Numbered from the stretch's first letter, positions 1 to 8,002 are shown. The stretch is DNA of 43,698 nucleotides from Clostridia bacterium (GCA_017938885.1 JAGBAS010000124.1:1-43698); one strand, 5' to 3'. Translations and numbers: made by a program. Notes: generated by a model from the letters alone, not told the origin.

Positions 1-60
1 CTATAAAGCACTATCAGGAAAGGTTTTTATATGGAGGAAAGCAGATCATTTCCCTTCGGG

Positions 61-163
61 AAATGTCCATTTATCGGCTACTCATCCACCGCTTCGCGGT
101 CCCCCTTCCCTCACAAGGGAAGGCTCACGAGGAAACCTAACAGCCCGCTAAACCCCAATTTTC
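61..163 (+). repeat. Conserved-end leader repeat, copy 1 (degenerate)
   Basis: The left end AAATGTCCATTTATCGG resembles the AAATTGCAGTTTATCGG end of the copies at 20868 and 19198. The right end AAACCCCAATTTTC (150-163) matches their AAACCCCAATTTGA end. The interior is unrelated to the other copies and holds a small CTTCCC/GGGAAG hairpin. The right end stops 7 bases before the AAGGAGG of the next gene, as in the other copies. Nothing else is seen in 1-185 apart from a CATTTCCC/GGGAAATG hairpin at about 48-65. Confidence 0.5.
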
Positions 164-185
164 CTAACGAAAGGAGGCCTCCCTC

Positions 186-1079
186 ATGCCCCGAAAACCG
201 CTCCCCATCGAAGGCACCGTCACCCCCGCCGAGGCTCTGCGCTTTGCCGCCGTCGCCGAGGAGGTCATGGCCTCCCCCCAATACCGCATGGGGAGTCACG
301 CCTCCCCCGCCGACGCCCCCCTCATCGGAACCCTCCGTGAGAAACGCCTCCACGCCGCCGTCAAGCTGTACCTCTGCCCCGATAAGACCTGCCACGAGCG
401 TCCCGTGGGGGATCTTTTGCGGGAGGATACCGACAAGCCCCGCCGCATGGTCGCCGATATTCTGACCGACGGCCACATCCTGGAGGTGCAGACGGGAGGC
501 TTTTTCCCTTTGCGGGAGAAGATCGGGTGGTATCTCACCCACACTCCCTGCCGGGTCACGGTGGTGCATCCCATTCCTGCTGTGAAGTATCTCTCCTGGA
601 TCGACCCAAACGACGGAAGCATCATCAGCCGCCACAAGTCCCCCAAGCGAGGGCGTGTACGGGACGTAGCCCGGGAGCTGTATTGGGTGTCCGATTACGT
701 TGGCAACCCTCGTTTTGCGGTAAGGCTTCTTCTCCTGGAGCTGGAGGAATACCGCATGGCCGATGGCTGGAGCAAGGATGGCAAGCGGGGCTCCAATCGC
801 TACGAACGGTTTGCGACCGCGCTTCTGGGAGACGTGACCCTCTGGACGGCCGCCGATTACGCCGAGTATTTTTTGCCGCCTGCGTTGACTGCCCCTGATG
901 CCGAAGGGGTTCCTCCCCGATTCACCGCCGCCGCTTACGCCAAGGCCGCGGGGATTCGGGGGAAGGCTACCTACAGTACGCTCCATCTGCTGGAAAAGCT
1001 GGAGCTGATTCGGGAGAGCGAGGAGCGGGTGGGGCGGGGCAAAGCGTGGTACGCCACGGGGCAGAAGGACACAGACTGA
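186..1079 (+). CDS. PD-(D/E)XK nuclease-like protein with C-terminal winged helix
   Basis: 297 aa. The ATG at 186 follows AAGGAGG (171-177) at good spacing. Residues about 45-160 look like a PD-(D/E)XK-type fold: an early Glu in LREKRLH, then ADILTDGHILEVQTGG, which supplies the acidic residue and the E-x-Q variant of E-x-K, then FFPLREKI and further strands. Residues about 220-290 read as a winged-helix domain (YAEYF, FTAAAYAKAAGI, STLHLLEKLELI, then a basic wing). The pairing of nuclease-like core and DNA-binding tail suggests a protein acting on DNA, but the substrate cannot be inferred and catalytic competence with Q instead of K is uncertain. It stands alone, convergent with the HAD gene across a shared terminator. 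No family name is assigned. Confidence 0.75.
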   Translation: MPRKPLPIEGTVTPAEALRFAAVAEEVMASPQYRMGSHASPADAPLIGTLREKRLHAAVKLYLCPDKTCHERPVGDLLREDTDKPRRMVADILTDGHILEVQTGGFFPLREKIGWYLTHTPCRVTVVHPIPAVKYLSWIDPNDGSIISRHKSPKRGRVRDVARELYWVSDYVGNPRFAVRLLLLELEEYRMADGWSKDGKRGSNRYERFATALLGDVTLWTAADYAEYFLPPALTAPDAEGVPPRFTAAAYAKAAGIRGKATYSTLHLLEKLELIRESEERVGRGKAWYATGQKDTD

Positions 1080-1110
1080 CCCCCGCCGCCGGGATCCTGC
1101 AACCGAAAAG

Positions 1111-1147
1111 ACCGCCCGCCACGGGTTATTCCGTGACAGGCGGTTTT
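1111..1147. terminator. Bidirectional intrinsic terminator
   Basis: The stem ACCGCC/GGCGGT has an inner CACGG/CCGTG stem, AAAAG on the left and TTTTT on the right. It lies between two convergent genes and can serve both. Confidence 0.8.
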
Positions 1148-1162
1148 TCGTATGGTGAAGCT

Positions 1163-1882
1163 TTACGCCTGATTCAGAAGCGTCTCGATATAAGCGTTCA
1201 GCTCATCAAAGGACCCATGCGGATAGTCGTTTACGTCCGCGCCCGGGGTGTTGATGAGGCAATCCGTCAGCAGAAACCCGCGCAGACCCGCTTGGGCTCC
1301 CGCCATCATGTCCTCGGCTATATCGTTGCCCACCATGAGGCAGTTGGCGGCATCCAGTCCCGCGCGGCGAAGCACCTCTTTGTAGTACGCGGGGTTGGGC
1401 TTGCAGAAGCCGATGTCCTCGTAGGTGGTGTAAAACTCGAAATCCTCGGGCTGAAGTCCCGCCCAACGGATGCGCTTCTGGGTAGCGATCTGGGGGAACA
1501 GGGGGTTGGTGGCCAGGATTACCCGAATGCCCCTCCGTTGGAGAGAATGGACCAGCTCGGCGGCCTGGGGATTGCATCCGCAGACAGCGGCTACGTCGTC
1601 GAATTCTTCATTGTAGAACCTCTCAAAGACGGGCATATGGTTCAGAATTTCCTTTCCGCTGACTGAGGTATAGGCTTCCCAGTAGGCTTCCTCGTTGGTA
1701 CGGGTGCCGTTGTTTGTGACCATGGCGGCGATGCCCTTTTTCATGGCGGCGAGGAAACCCTCGGGGGTGTAGCCCAGGGGGACGAGACGGCGGATGAGGC
1801 GTCCGAAGTAGTCCTGCATGAAAACATTCTGATCCATGGGGAGCAGGGTTCCGTCGAGGTCGAAGAGTACGGCTTTGAGCAT
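1163..1882 (-). CDS. HAD-superfamily hydrolase (phosphatase)
   Basis: 239 aa from the ATG at 1882, preceded by GAAAGGAA; a longer in-frame reading to 1945 has no ribosome site. Motif I is VLFDLDGTLL at residues about 4-13, with the nucleophile and general acid Asp. Motif II is LATN in the VILATNPLFP stretch, motif III the Lys in GFCKPNP, and motif IV GNDIAEDM with the metal-binding Asp pair. A helical cap lies between motifs I and II. The family dephosphorylates small phosphorylated metabolites in the cytoplasm; this member's substrate cannot be told. It is the last gene of a leftward set, 59 bases after the small membrane protein. Confidence 0.88.
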   Translation of the reverse strand: MLKAVLFDLDGTLLPMDQNVFMQDYFGRLIRRLVPLGYTPEGFLAAMKKGIAAMVTNNGTRTNEEAYWEAYTSVSGKEILNHMPVFERFYNEEFDDVAAVCGCNPQAAELVHSLQRRGIRVILATNPLFPQIATQKRIRWAGLQPEDFEFYTTYEDIGFCKPNPAYYKEVLRRAGLDAANCLMVGNDIAEDMMAGAQAGLRGFLLTDCLINTPGADVNDYPHGSFDELNAYIETLLNQA

Positions 1883-1941
1883 GGCGTGGAGGTTCCTTTC
1901 GCGGTGGAATGGGATGATTATACACCATTTTACGGCGGTTG

Positions 1942-2496
1942 TCAATGCGCAGAAGCATCATTTCCGCACTTCTCCGCCTTATTTCGCCGCCGATCCCGGT
2001 ACCGCAGGAAAATATGAGGCAGGAGCATGGAGGCAAGGGACAGGGACACGGCGATCAGGGTGCGGCGCACGGGGGTGTGTATGACCGTGACGGAGGGGAA
2101 CAGCACGGCCAGCAGGGCCGAGAACAGATTATTCGAATCGGGGAACACGGCTCCCGCGACCTCGTACAGGACGGCGCATCCCGCAAGCAGCAGTATTTGC
2201 CTCCAATCACGGCGAAAAAACTCGCCGACTGCGCGTAAGGGATAGAGCCCTCCCTCGGGTTGCAGTGGAGTGAGCCGACAGGCGGGCTTGGTGAAGATCA
2301 GGTAATACACGGCGGCGAAGACCAGATGCTGTGTCCGGCCCAGGATGGAATAATCCCGCAGATGAGGCATGGTCTCGCTAAAGAAGAGCCTCAGCATGAG
2401 AAATTCACAGGCGCAGTAGGCGACCCAGCAGATCAGCCACAGCTTCAAGCATTTCCCCCAAAAGGCGCGGCGTTGCTTTGGCGCTTGTTGCTTCAT
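1942..2496 (-). CDS. Small multi-pass membrane protein of unknown function
   Basis: 184 aa. The ATG at 2496 follows AAAGGAGG. There are about four to five hydrophobic segments (roughly residues 17-38, 55-70, 98-118, 123-138 and 146-165), a basic N-terminus and a charged Arg-rich C-terminal tail, so it is an inner-membrane protein with little outside the bilayer. It starts 12 bases after the stop of the larger membrane protein upstream, implying one transcript. I recognise no family. Confidence 0.7.
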   Translation of the reverse strand: MKQQAPKQRRAFWGKCLKLWLICWVAYCACEFLMLRLFFSETMPHLRDYSILGRTQHLVFAAVYYLIFTKPACRLTPLQPEGGLYPLRAVGEFFRRDWRQILLLAGCAVLYEVAGAVFPDSNNLFSALLAVLFPSVTVIHTPVRRTLIAVSLSLASMLLPHIFLRYRDRRRNKAEKCGNDASAH

Positions 2497-2508
2497 GATG
2501 CGCCTCCT

Positions 2509-3723
2509 TTACGTCGGTTCCAAAAGATGCAGGAAGGAATTCGGACTGTGTACGGTATATCCGAAGGAACGGGATCCAACGTCCAGCTCCCAAAAGCATT
2601 CCTCTTCATCCGCCATTTGCTCCGCGATCACGGCGGGGAAGGGCTCCACCAAAAGCACCCCCTCGCCCTCACCCTCGGGAAGGTCGAAGGCCTTGCTCTC
2701 AAACCACGCGTACATGGGCTTGTGGATGATCCGCCCGCGGCTCCCCGATTGGAAGAACAGCCCCTGCCCCGGGAGCTTATGCATAAGGCGGTACACCTGA
2801 TTCCAACAGAGTATCAGGATGCTTTTCCGCCGTCCGCCGCGGATCAGACCGACGCGGTATACGGTCTCATGACGCAGATTGCTTACGTTGGTGCGATGGA
2901 CCACGGTCACGCCCGCGTACAGCCGCGAGGAAAGGAGGGAGAGGTAGGGATGGCCCTCCACGGTGTAGGTGACGGCGCCCCGATCCGCCAGCTGCTCCAG
3001 ACGGGACAGGAATCGGCGGCGGGCCAGCATCGCCACAATGAAGCGAGTGAGCCCATCGGCCAACAGAAGGAGAAGGGCGATGCCGATCAGCCATAAGGGG
3101 ATATGGGGGAGGAGTCCCGCATATTTGACGATCTGGTGCCCGCACATGGCCAGTCCGAACCACACGGCCAGACACAGAGCCAGGAAAAAGACGGCCGCGT
3201 ACAATACGCGGGACAGAGCGGAGCGGTGCTTCTCGCGCCCCGTGACCAGCTCCTTTTGCATCGCCCATAGGGTGCGCAGACGAGCCAGAAGGAGGATCCG
3301 CCCGCCGACGGTAAAGCCCACCGCCCCGATCGCGGCGAGGATGGAGGAGACGACGCGGTGCAGTCCCGTCTCGGACAGGAGACCGTACAGCGGGAAGCAC
3401 AGAACGGGAGCGGCGGTCAACACAGTGACCGTCAGCCCTGCGCTGTGGGCGGTGAGCTCCCACAGAGGACGGTCATCATTCCCCTGGCAGAAGTCGGCAA
3501 AGCCTCGGTCGTCGATGGAGTCGTAGTACAGCCACAGGCAAATAAACAAGATCATGACCGTGAGCAGATGAACTGCTTCGGTCCACAGGGAAGGAGGCAG
3601 AGCCAATCGGCGGAGCATCTGCCTCACGGCCAGGCGGGTCAGAATATCCAATGCCAGAAGCTGGATGGATATGAGCAGGGAGATCAAGCTCCCTCTGCGG
3701 CGGGGGGACATGGGGGCGCGCAT
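2509..3723 (-). CDS. Membrane protein, paralogue of the next gene upstream (unknown function)
   Basis: 404 aa from the ATG at 3723, which follows AAAGGAGG; an upstream in-frame GTG at 3756 lies before that site and is unlikely. Hydrophobic helices fill roughly residues 15-245, followed by a soluble C-terminal domain. It shares a scaffold with the protein at 3841-5115: LYYDSIDDRGFADFC versus RYYDNVDDRSFNRFC after the second helix, a matching VTVL-A-PV helix, and near the C-terminus the LPEGEGEGVLLVEP block and FGYTV-x3-NSF-x2-LLE. The pair arose by duplication. The conserved C-terminal part probably forms a cytoplasmic beta-rich domain, but its role is unknown. Confidence 0.75.
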   Translation of the reverse strand: MRAPMSPRRRGSLISLLISIQLLALDILTRLAVRQMLRRLALPPSLWTEAVHLLTVMILFICLWLYYDSIDDRGFADFCQGNDDRPLWELTAHSAGLTVTVLTAAPVLCFPLYGLLSETGLHRVVSSILAAIGAVGFTVGGRILLLARLRTLWAMQKELVTGREKHRSALSRVLYAAVFFLALCLAVWFGLAMCGHQIVKYAGLLPHIPLWLIGIALLLLLADGLTRFIVAMLARRRFLSRLEQLADRGAVTYTVEGHPYLSLLSSRLYAGVTVVHRTNVSNLRHETVYRVGLIRGGRRKSILILCWNQVYRLMHKLPGQGLFFQSGSRGRIIHKPMYAWFESKAFDLPEGEGEGVLLVEPFPAVIAEQMADEEECFWELDVGSRSFGYTVHSPNSFLHLLEPT

Positions 3724-3840
3724 GGGCAACGGCTCCTCCTTTCGGTAATAGAGCACCCCAAGCCTCAGCAGAAAGCCGGGTGAGATGCTCTACTTATATG
3801 AGTCGCTGAACTCCGAAAAGGTTCGGCTTTTTCGGAAAAA

Positions 3841-5115
3841 TTACGTTCTTTCCAGCAGATTCACGAAAGAATTCTTCCCGTAGACCGTATACCCGAAGAT
3901 CTCGGAGTCGTTGTCCAGGGTCATCAGCTCTCCCTCCCGATAGCCGTACATACAAAGCATACGGGGGGCGGGGTCTACGAGCAGGATGCGTTTCCCCTCT
4001 CCCTCGGGGAAATCAAAGGAATGATTGGTGTGGAAGGAGGCTACGGGCATGGAGACGATCCGGGAGGAGGCCACCGACAGCCCGCCCCAGTTCTGCTGGG
4101 CGATGGTGCGGAAGTTGATGGAGTATACGAATCGGTAGACGTTGTTGGGGCAGAGGATCACAAGACCTCTGCGGTAGCGGCAGTTGGCGAAGGCGACCTT
4201 GTAGGTCACGTCCTTTTTGCGGTGTCCGTCGGGGTGGGGGGCATCGGTAATGGTGAGGCCGAAGAAGATGCGCTCGGAGAAGACCGACAGGTAGGGGGAG
4301 CCATGAACCTCATAGGAAAGCTCTCCCCGTTCCCTCATTTTGGCCAGCTTCTTCATGAATTTGCGGCGGTCGATGATGCGGCGGACTGAGCGGATGACGA
4401 AGAGCCAGAGGAAGAGGATCCCGCCGATGATGAGGATGGGCTTCCAGAGCAGGCGGAGGATGCCGAGGATGAGGGAGCCCCAGAAGGGGACCAGGGTGGA
4501 GAAGCCAAAGAAGAGCAGGGCGTAGATCGCGCCGAAGAAGATCACCGCATAGAAGATGCGGCGGCCCCAGCGAGTCTTCTCGTTGCCCGTGCGGAGGTCC
4601 TTTTGGACGATCCAGATCACCGAGCGGCGGTGGAGGCGCAGGACCGAAAGGCCCACCACCAGTACAAGGGCGGCGGCGGTGGCCACGGCGGTGTATTCCC
4701 CGTGGCGCATACCCGTGAACTTCAGAGCGGGGATCAAAGAGGCCGAGATGACGGGGGTGGCGCAGAGGACGGTCACAGCGAAGCCCACCGCGTAGGGAAC
4801 CTCCTTCAGAAGGTTGGGAGCTTTGGTCTGATCCTTGTAGGTATCGCAGAAGCGGTTGAAGCTGCGGTCGTCCACGTTGTCGTAGTACCGCCACAAAAAG
4901 AAGAACAGGAGAATCAGGGTAACGGGGTGGATGAGGGACAGGAGCACCTCGGCGGGCTCTCCCTCGCGGACCACCAGCTCGGTGTACAGAAAGCTCATGA
5001 GATTTCCGACCGACTTCATGGTGACGTAGTGGAATACCCAAAGCTGGGCGGCGCAGAGCAGGGCCTTGCAGCCATGCCAGAGAATATCCTTGATGCGGGT
5101 CTTTGTCGGGTTCAT
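3841..5115 (-). CDS. Membrane protein, paralogue of the next gene downstream (unknown function)
   Basis: 424 aa. The ATG at 5115 follows AAAGGAG. About six hydrophobic helices lie in residues about 17-250, including a long pair around 185-245, then a charged Arg/Lys-rich connector (RRIIDRRKFMKKL) and a C-terminal soluble domain ending in FGYTV-x3-NSF-x2-LLERT. It is homologous to 2509-3723 throughout. A strong promoter (5165-5193) drives this gene and probably the whole leftward set; 117 bases separate it from the second paralogue. No known domain is recognised. The order paralogue, paralogue, small membrane protein, HAD phosphatase suggests a membrane-associated function. Confidence 0.75.
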   Translation of the reverse strand: MNPTKTRIKDILWHGCKALLCAAQLWVFHYVTMKSVGNLMSFLYTELVVREGEPAEVLLSLIHPVTLILLFFFLWRYYDNVDDRSFNRFCDTYKDQTKAPNLLKEVPYAVGFAVTVLCATPVISASLIPALKFTGMRHGEYTAVATAAALVLVVGLSVLRLHRRSVIWIVQKDLRTGNEKTRWGRRIFYAVIFFGAIYALLFFGFSTLVPFWGSLILGILRLLWKPILIIGGILFLWLFVIRSVRRIIDRRKFMKKLAKMRERGELSYEVHGSPYLSVFSERIFFGLTITDAPHPDGHRKKDVTYKVAFANCRYRRGLVILCPNNVYRFVYSINFRTIAQQNWGGLSVASSRIVSMPVASFHTNHSFDFPEGEGKRILLVDPAPRMLCMYGYREGELMTLDNDSEIFGYTVYGKNSFVNLLERT

Positions 5116-5164
5116 GGCGGGTCTCCTTTGGTGGATTTGGAGGGGACTTTACCTATTTACCTAT

Positions 5165-5193
5165 AGGATAGCATATTTTCGGGTGAATGTCAA
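5165..5193 (-). promoter_or_regulatory. Sigma-A promoter of the membrane-protein set
   Basis: On the minus strand this is TTGACA, 17 bases, TATCCT. Just downstream are two head-to-tail copies of ATAGGTAA in TATAGGTAAATAGGTAAAG, at about +1, with a CCTATAGG palindrome overlapping them. These could be an operator. Confidence 0.75.
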
Positions 5194-5232
5194 TCGCGGT
5201 TTGGTTGAGGGGAATTGCCGCAAAATGAGAGA

Positions 5233-6432
5233 TCACTTCTTGAACATGACCCTCTCGCTGTTGAAAAGCCTCGTCAGCACCACCACGAATACCCCTGCGG
5301 TGACGAGGTTCGCCGCTACGGTCAGAATGATCTGCATGGGCTCGTAGCTCATGGAGAACACCCCGCTGATGCACTGGACGCTGTTATACACGGGAATGAG
5401 GAACAGGGCGAGGTGGGCGGCACCGCCGCTGAACATACCACTGACGCCGATGACCGTGACCACCAGCATGAGGGGGGAGATCAGGGTGGAGGCCTCCTTG
5501 ACCGAGCTCGCCAGGGCCGACAGCGTGGCGATGAGGGAGACGAAGACCAGGATGGTGGAGAGGATCACGCACAGGATCATGGCGTAGTCCCCGACCGTGT
5601 AGATGGAGGCGTCCACGGCGCCCAACTCCTCCCCGCCCATGAGCTTGGGCAGAGCCAGAAGCACGCCCGCGAAGCTGCACAGTCCCCCCAGCAGGGACAT
5701 GACCGACAGGGCGGCGATCTTGCCCAGAGCCAGCTCGCTCCGCTTGATGGGGGTGATGAGGAGGGTGGCGATGGTGCCTCTCTCCTTCTCGCCCGCGATG
5801 GATTCGGCGGTCATGGCCATGCAGGAAGAGAACATGAGCATGATGAGGAGCAGGGGCATGAGCATGGAGAAGAGCATACCCGTCAGATCCTCCTCGGTGG
5901 CCACGTCAAAGCCCGCGTCGGGGGAGACGTTCACGTCGAAGCGGTTGGCCATGGAGGATTCCAGGGCGTTCAGGAGAGCCAGCAGGGTGGAGTAGGCCGC
6001 CGAGGAATCGGCGTCGGAGGAGTTGTAGTAGATCTTGACCTCGGGGGCGGGCAGACCGCCGGCGGGATCGTAGGTCATGACGGCGTTATCAAATCCCTCG
6101 GGGATGACCATGTAGGCGTGGTAACTCCCCTCGCTGATGCCCGTAGCCGCCGTGTCGCGGTCGTGCTCCTCGGTGCAGTCGGGGCATCGGTAGTAGGTGA
6201 TGTTGACCCCGCTGTTCAGGGTCACGGCAGAGATCATATCCGAGGAGCCGTGGAGCAGGACGCGGTATTCCATATCCTCCCCGCCGCCTCCCACCGCGTC
6301 TGTCAGGGCACCTCCCATGAGGGAGTAGACCACGTAGATCAGCAGGCCGGGAAGAATGAGGGTAGCCAGCATACGCCGATCCCCGAAGAAGCGGCGCAGC
6401 TCCTTTTTCATGATGGTGAGAATGTTCTTCAT
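5233..6432 (-). CDS. ABC-2 type transporter permease, NatB-like
   Basis: 399 aa from the ATG at 6432 after GGAGGAGG, which overlaps the end of the ATPase gene. The architecture is that of NatB-type permeases: a basic N-terminus, one helix at about 20-40, an outside domain of about 150 residues, then about five helices from about 180 to the end. The conserved SIAGEKERGTIATLLITP block, linking membrane and ATPase, sits after the second helix. Together with the ATPase it should form an exporter in the cytoplasmic membrane. NatAB homologues export Na+, but relatives handle drugs or peptides, so the substrate is open. It is the last gene of the LURP-one/ATPase/permease operon. Confidence 0.88.
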   Translation of the reverse strand: MKNILTIMKKELRRFFGDRRMLATLILPGLLIYVVYSLMGGALTDAVGGGGEDMEYRVLLHGSSDMISAVTLNSGVNITYYRCPDCTEEHDRDTAATGISEGSYHAYMVIPEGFDNAVMTYDPAGGLPAPEVKIYYNSSDADSSAAYSTLLALLNALESSMANRFDVNVSPDAGFDVATEEDLTGMLFSMLMPLLLIMLMFSSCMAMTAESIAGEKERGTIATLLITPIKRSELALGKIAALSVMSLLGGLCSFAGVLLALPKLMGGEELGAVDASIYTVGDYAMILCVILSTILVFVSLIATLSALASSVKEASTLISPLMLVVTVIGVSGMFSGGAAHLALFLIPVYNSVQCISGVFSMSYEPMQIILTVAANLVTAGVFVVVLTRLFNSERVMFKK

Positions 6433-6433
6433 A

Positions 6434-7210
6434 TCACGCCTCCTCCCCCTTGCAGTCCTTGTACAGCTCAAAGAAGCGATCCTCCAGGCTCAGCCCTCCG
6501 CAGACGGCGGGGAGGGTATCGCAGGCCACCATGCGGCCGTCGATGATGATGCCCACGCGGTCGCAGAGCTTCTCCACCAGGCTGAAGATGTGGGTGGAGA
6601 GAATGACGGTCTTGCCTCTTTCCCGCAGCTCCAGCAAAAAGTCGGTTACCACCTTGGCGGTGAGGACGTCCAGACCGTTGGTGGGCTCGTCGAAGATGAT
6701 GACGTCGGGATCGTGCACCACCGAGATCACCAGGGAGACCTTTTGCTTCATACCGGTGGACAGGTTGCCGACCTTGACCTCAGCGAAGCGGTCAATGCCG
6801 AATTTTCCGAACAGCTCAGCCTTCCTTTGCGCGGCGGTGGCGGAACTCACTCCGTGGAGGTCGGAGAAGAAGTCAAAGAGGTAGTTCGGGGTGAAGAAAT
6901 CCTCCAGCTTCAGCTCGCCCGTGAGGAAGCCCACGCGGGAGCGGACGGCGTCGGGGTCCTTCACCACGCTGATCCCGTCCAGGGTGGCATCTCCCTCATC
7001 GGGGCGGATGAGGGTGGCCAGCATACGCAGGGTCGTGGTTTTTCCTGCGCCGTTGGGCCCCAGGAGACCGAAGATCTCCCCCTTATTGGCGGTGAAGGAA
7101 AGACCGTCCACGGCTACCTTGACTTTTTGGTTGGTTTTCTCCATCTGTTGCTGCTTTCTCGACAGCGTAAAGGTCTTGCGCAGATTTTGCGCGGTCAGTA
7201 TGGGTTCCAT
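6434..7210 (-). CDS. ABC transporter ATP-binding protein, NatA-like
   Basis: 258 aa. The ATG at 7210 is 5 bases after AAAAGGAG; a GTG two codons earlier overlaps that site and is unlikely. Walker A is GPNGAGKTT at residues 51-59, the signature LSTGMKQ at about 150-156 (a variant of LSGGQ common in the NatA branch), Walker B VIIFDEP at 170-176 and the switch His in STHIF at 207. The Q-loop region reads GFLTGELKLEDFFTP, also as in NatA. It energises the permease encoded 1 base downstream. Spacing of 12 bases to the LURP-one gene upstream indicates a single transcript. Confidence 0.93.
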   Translation of the reverse strand: MEPILTAQNLRKTFTLSRKQQQMEKTNQKVKVAVDGLSFTANKGEIFGLLGPNGAGKTTTLRMLATLIRPDEGDATLDGISVVKDPDAVRSRVGFLTGELKLEDFFTPNYLFDFFSDLHGVSSATAAQRKAELFGKFGIDRFAEVKVGNLSTGMKQKVSLVISVVHDPDVIIFDEPTNGLDVLTAKVVTDFLLELRERGKTVILSTHIFSLVEKLCDRVGIIIDGRMVACDTLPAVCGGLSLEDRFFELYKDCKGEEA

Positions 7211-7222
7211 ATACACTCCTTT

Positions 7223-7696
7223 TCAATGATGATCCTGCTCGATGGCGCAATCAATGGCCAGCACCAAGGCCAGGGCTTGCAGCTCGTCGCGGGGCGCGCG
7301 GATATCCAGAACGTAACAGTCGCCCCAGGTAAACCACGCTTTTTGGATGCTGACGACGGGCTCTCCGCGGCGGAGGACCGAGTAGTCGTGCTCCCAGAAA
7401 TCCCCCTCCACGTCCCAGTCTGCGCCCTCCACGGTATAGTGGGGGCGGAAAAAAGAAAATTCCCGCACGACCTCTCCTATGAGCTTACCCTCCGCATAGA
7501 CGGCGTAGCGGGGCCGAAAGGTGAAGAGCTGCTGCTCGACGTAGGCGACCTCCCGCCCGCTCCGGTCGCAGACGTGGAGCTTCTTGCCCCAGGAGAAGAG
7601 CTCACCCTCGACGAAATAGCGGTCGGTCCCCGTTTCATCCCGCACCGAAAAGCGGTCGTTCCAGGAGAATACCCGTTCTTCAATCAGCAGTTTCAT
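7223..7696 (-). CDS. LURP-one-related (YxjI/tubby-like) protein
   Basis: 157 aa. The ATG at 7696 follows AAAGGGTGAT. The protein is a series of short amphipathic strands with Trp/Phe-rich turns (FSWNDRFSVRDETG, ELFSWGKKLHVCD, EQQLFTFRPRYAVY, FSFFRPHYTV and so on), typical of the twelve-stranded LURP-one/tubby barrel, ending in one hydrophobic helix (LQALALVLAIDCAIEQ). In this family the C-terminal helix plugs the barrel. The biochemical role is poorly known; tubby relatives bind membrane lipids. As the first gene of an ABC exporter operon it may sense or assist the exported compound, which is inference. Confidence 0.85.
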   Translation of the reverse strand: MKLLIEERVFSWNDRFSVRDETGTDRYFVEGELFSWGKKLHVCDRSGREVAYVEQQLFTFRPRYAVYAEGKLIGEVVREFSFFRPHYTVEGADWDVEGDFWEHDYSVLRRGEPVVSIQKAWFTWGDCYVLDIRAPRDELQALALVLAIDCAIEQDHH

Positions 7697-7741
7697 GGAA
7701 ATTCATCACCCTTTCATAAAGTTTATTGTTTGATTTACTGT

Positions 7742-7770
7742 ATTATACCACATAATCGCGTGATTGTCAA
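7742..7770 (-). promoter_or_regulatory. Perfect sigma-A promoter of the LURP-one/ABC operon
   Basis: On the minus strand, TTGACA, 17 bases, TATAAT. The leader to the ATG at 7696 is about 40 bases. This shows that the hairpin at 7862-7912 is not needed as this operon's leader. Confidence 0.85.
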
Positions 7771-7861
7771 TAGTTTTCTTGTAAAATTGTTAAAAAATCT
7801 TCAATTTATTTTATGGAATTAAAGTCCCGCTTTCTGAAGGGCGCGGATGCTTTCGGAGGTA

Positions 7862-7933
7862 TAAAAAAACCCCGCTTCACGGACTCCAGAGCCAGAGTAC
7901 CGTCAAGCGGGGGACAACCGAGGTTGTGGCTCT
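7862..7933 (-). ncRNA. Putative small RNA with its own promoter and terminator
   Basis: A perfect TTGACA-17-TATAAT promoter (7934-7962) points leftward. Only about 65-70 bases after the expected start comes a long hairpin, CCCCGCTT-x-ACGG / CCGT-x-AAGCGGGG with an inner ACUC/GAGU extension (7870-7912), followed by TTTTTTT (7863-7869). The 5' part holds a second hairpin, ACAACC/GGUUGU. No ribosome site and start codon fit in the transcript. The AGAGCCA just upstream of or at the 5' end can pair with UGGCUCU in the terminator loop, a possible pseudoknot if transcription starts early enough. The next operon has its own promoter, so this appears to be an independent unit. No known RNA family was recognised. 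Confidence 0.6.
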
Positions 7934-7962
7934 ATTATAACTCTTAATTGCTAAGATGTCAA
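7934..7962 (-). promoter_or_regulatory. Perfect sigma-A promoter of the putative small RNA
   Basis: On the minus strand, TTGACA (7957-7962), 17-base spacer, TATAAT (7934-7939), followed by AGAGCCA. The match to consensus is complete. Confidence 0.8.
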
Positions 7963-8002
7963 TAGGTAAATTCGTAAATTTTCCGAATAAAAAAGAAAAG
8001 GG

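Noticed and set aside
31-465. 144-residue rightward frame at the window start
   Set aside because: Pro/Ser/Arg-rich, overlaps the PD-(D/E)XK-like gene in another frame and crosses the leader repeat; no domain is visible.
3814-3838. CCGAAAA/TTTTCGG-like repeat as a terminator between the paralogous membrane genes
   Set aside because: On the coding strand no T run follows the stem, so evidence for termination is weak.
5215-6546. Long rightward open frames opposite the ABC permease, the anti-sigma gene (15631-17421), the nuclease (23989-25722) and the mutase (19350-21221)
   Set aside because: They are Gly/His/Arg/Val-rich mirror frames of GC-rich genes, lack ribosome sites, and run through promoters, repeats and neighbouring genes. 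The opposite-strand genes have clear motifs.
7862-7912. The hairpin as a riboswitch leader of the LURP-one/ABC operon
   Set aside because: A perfect promoter at 7742-7770 lies between it and the operon, and no known aptamer core was recognised; read-through control is not excluded.
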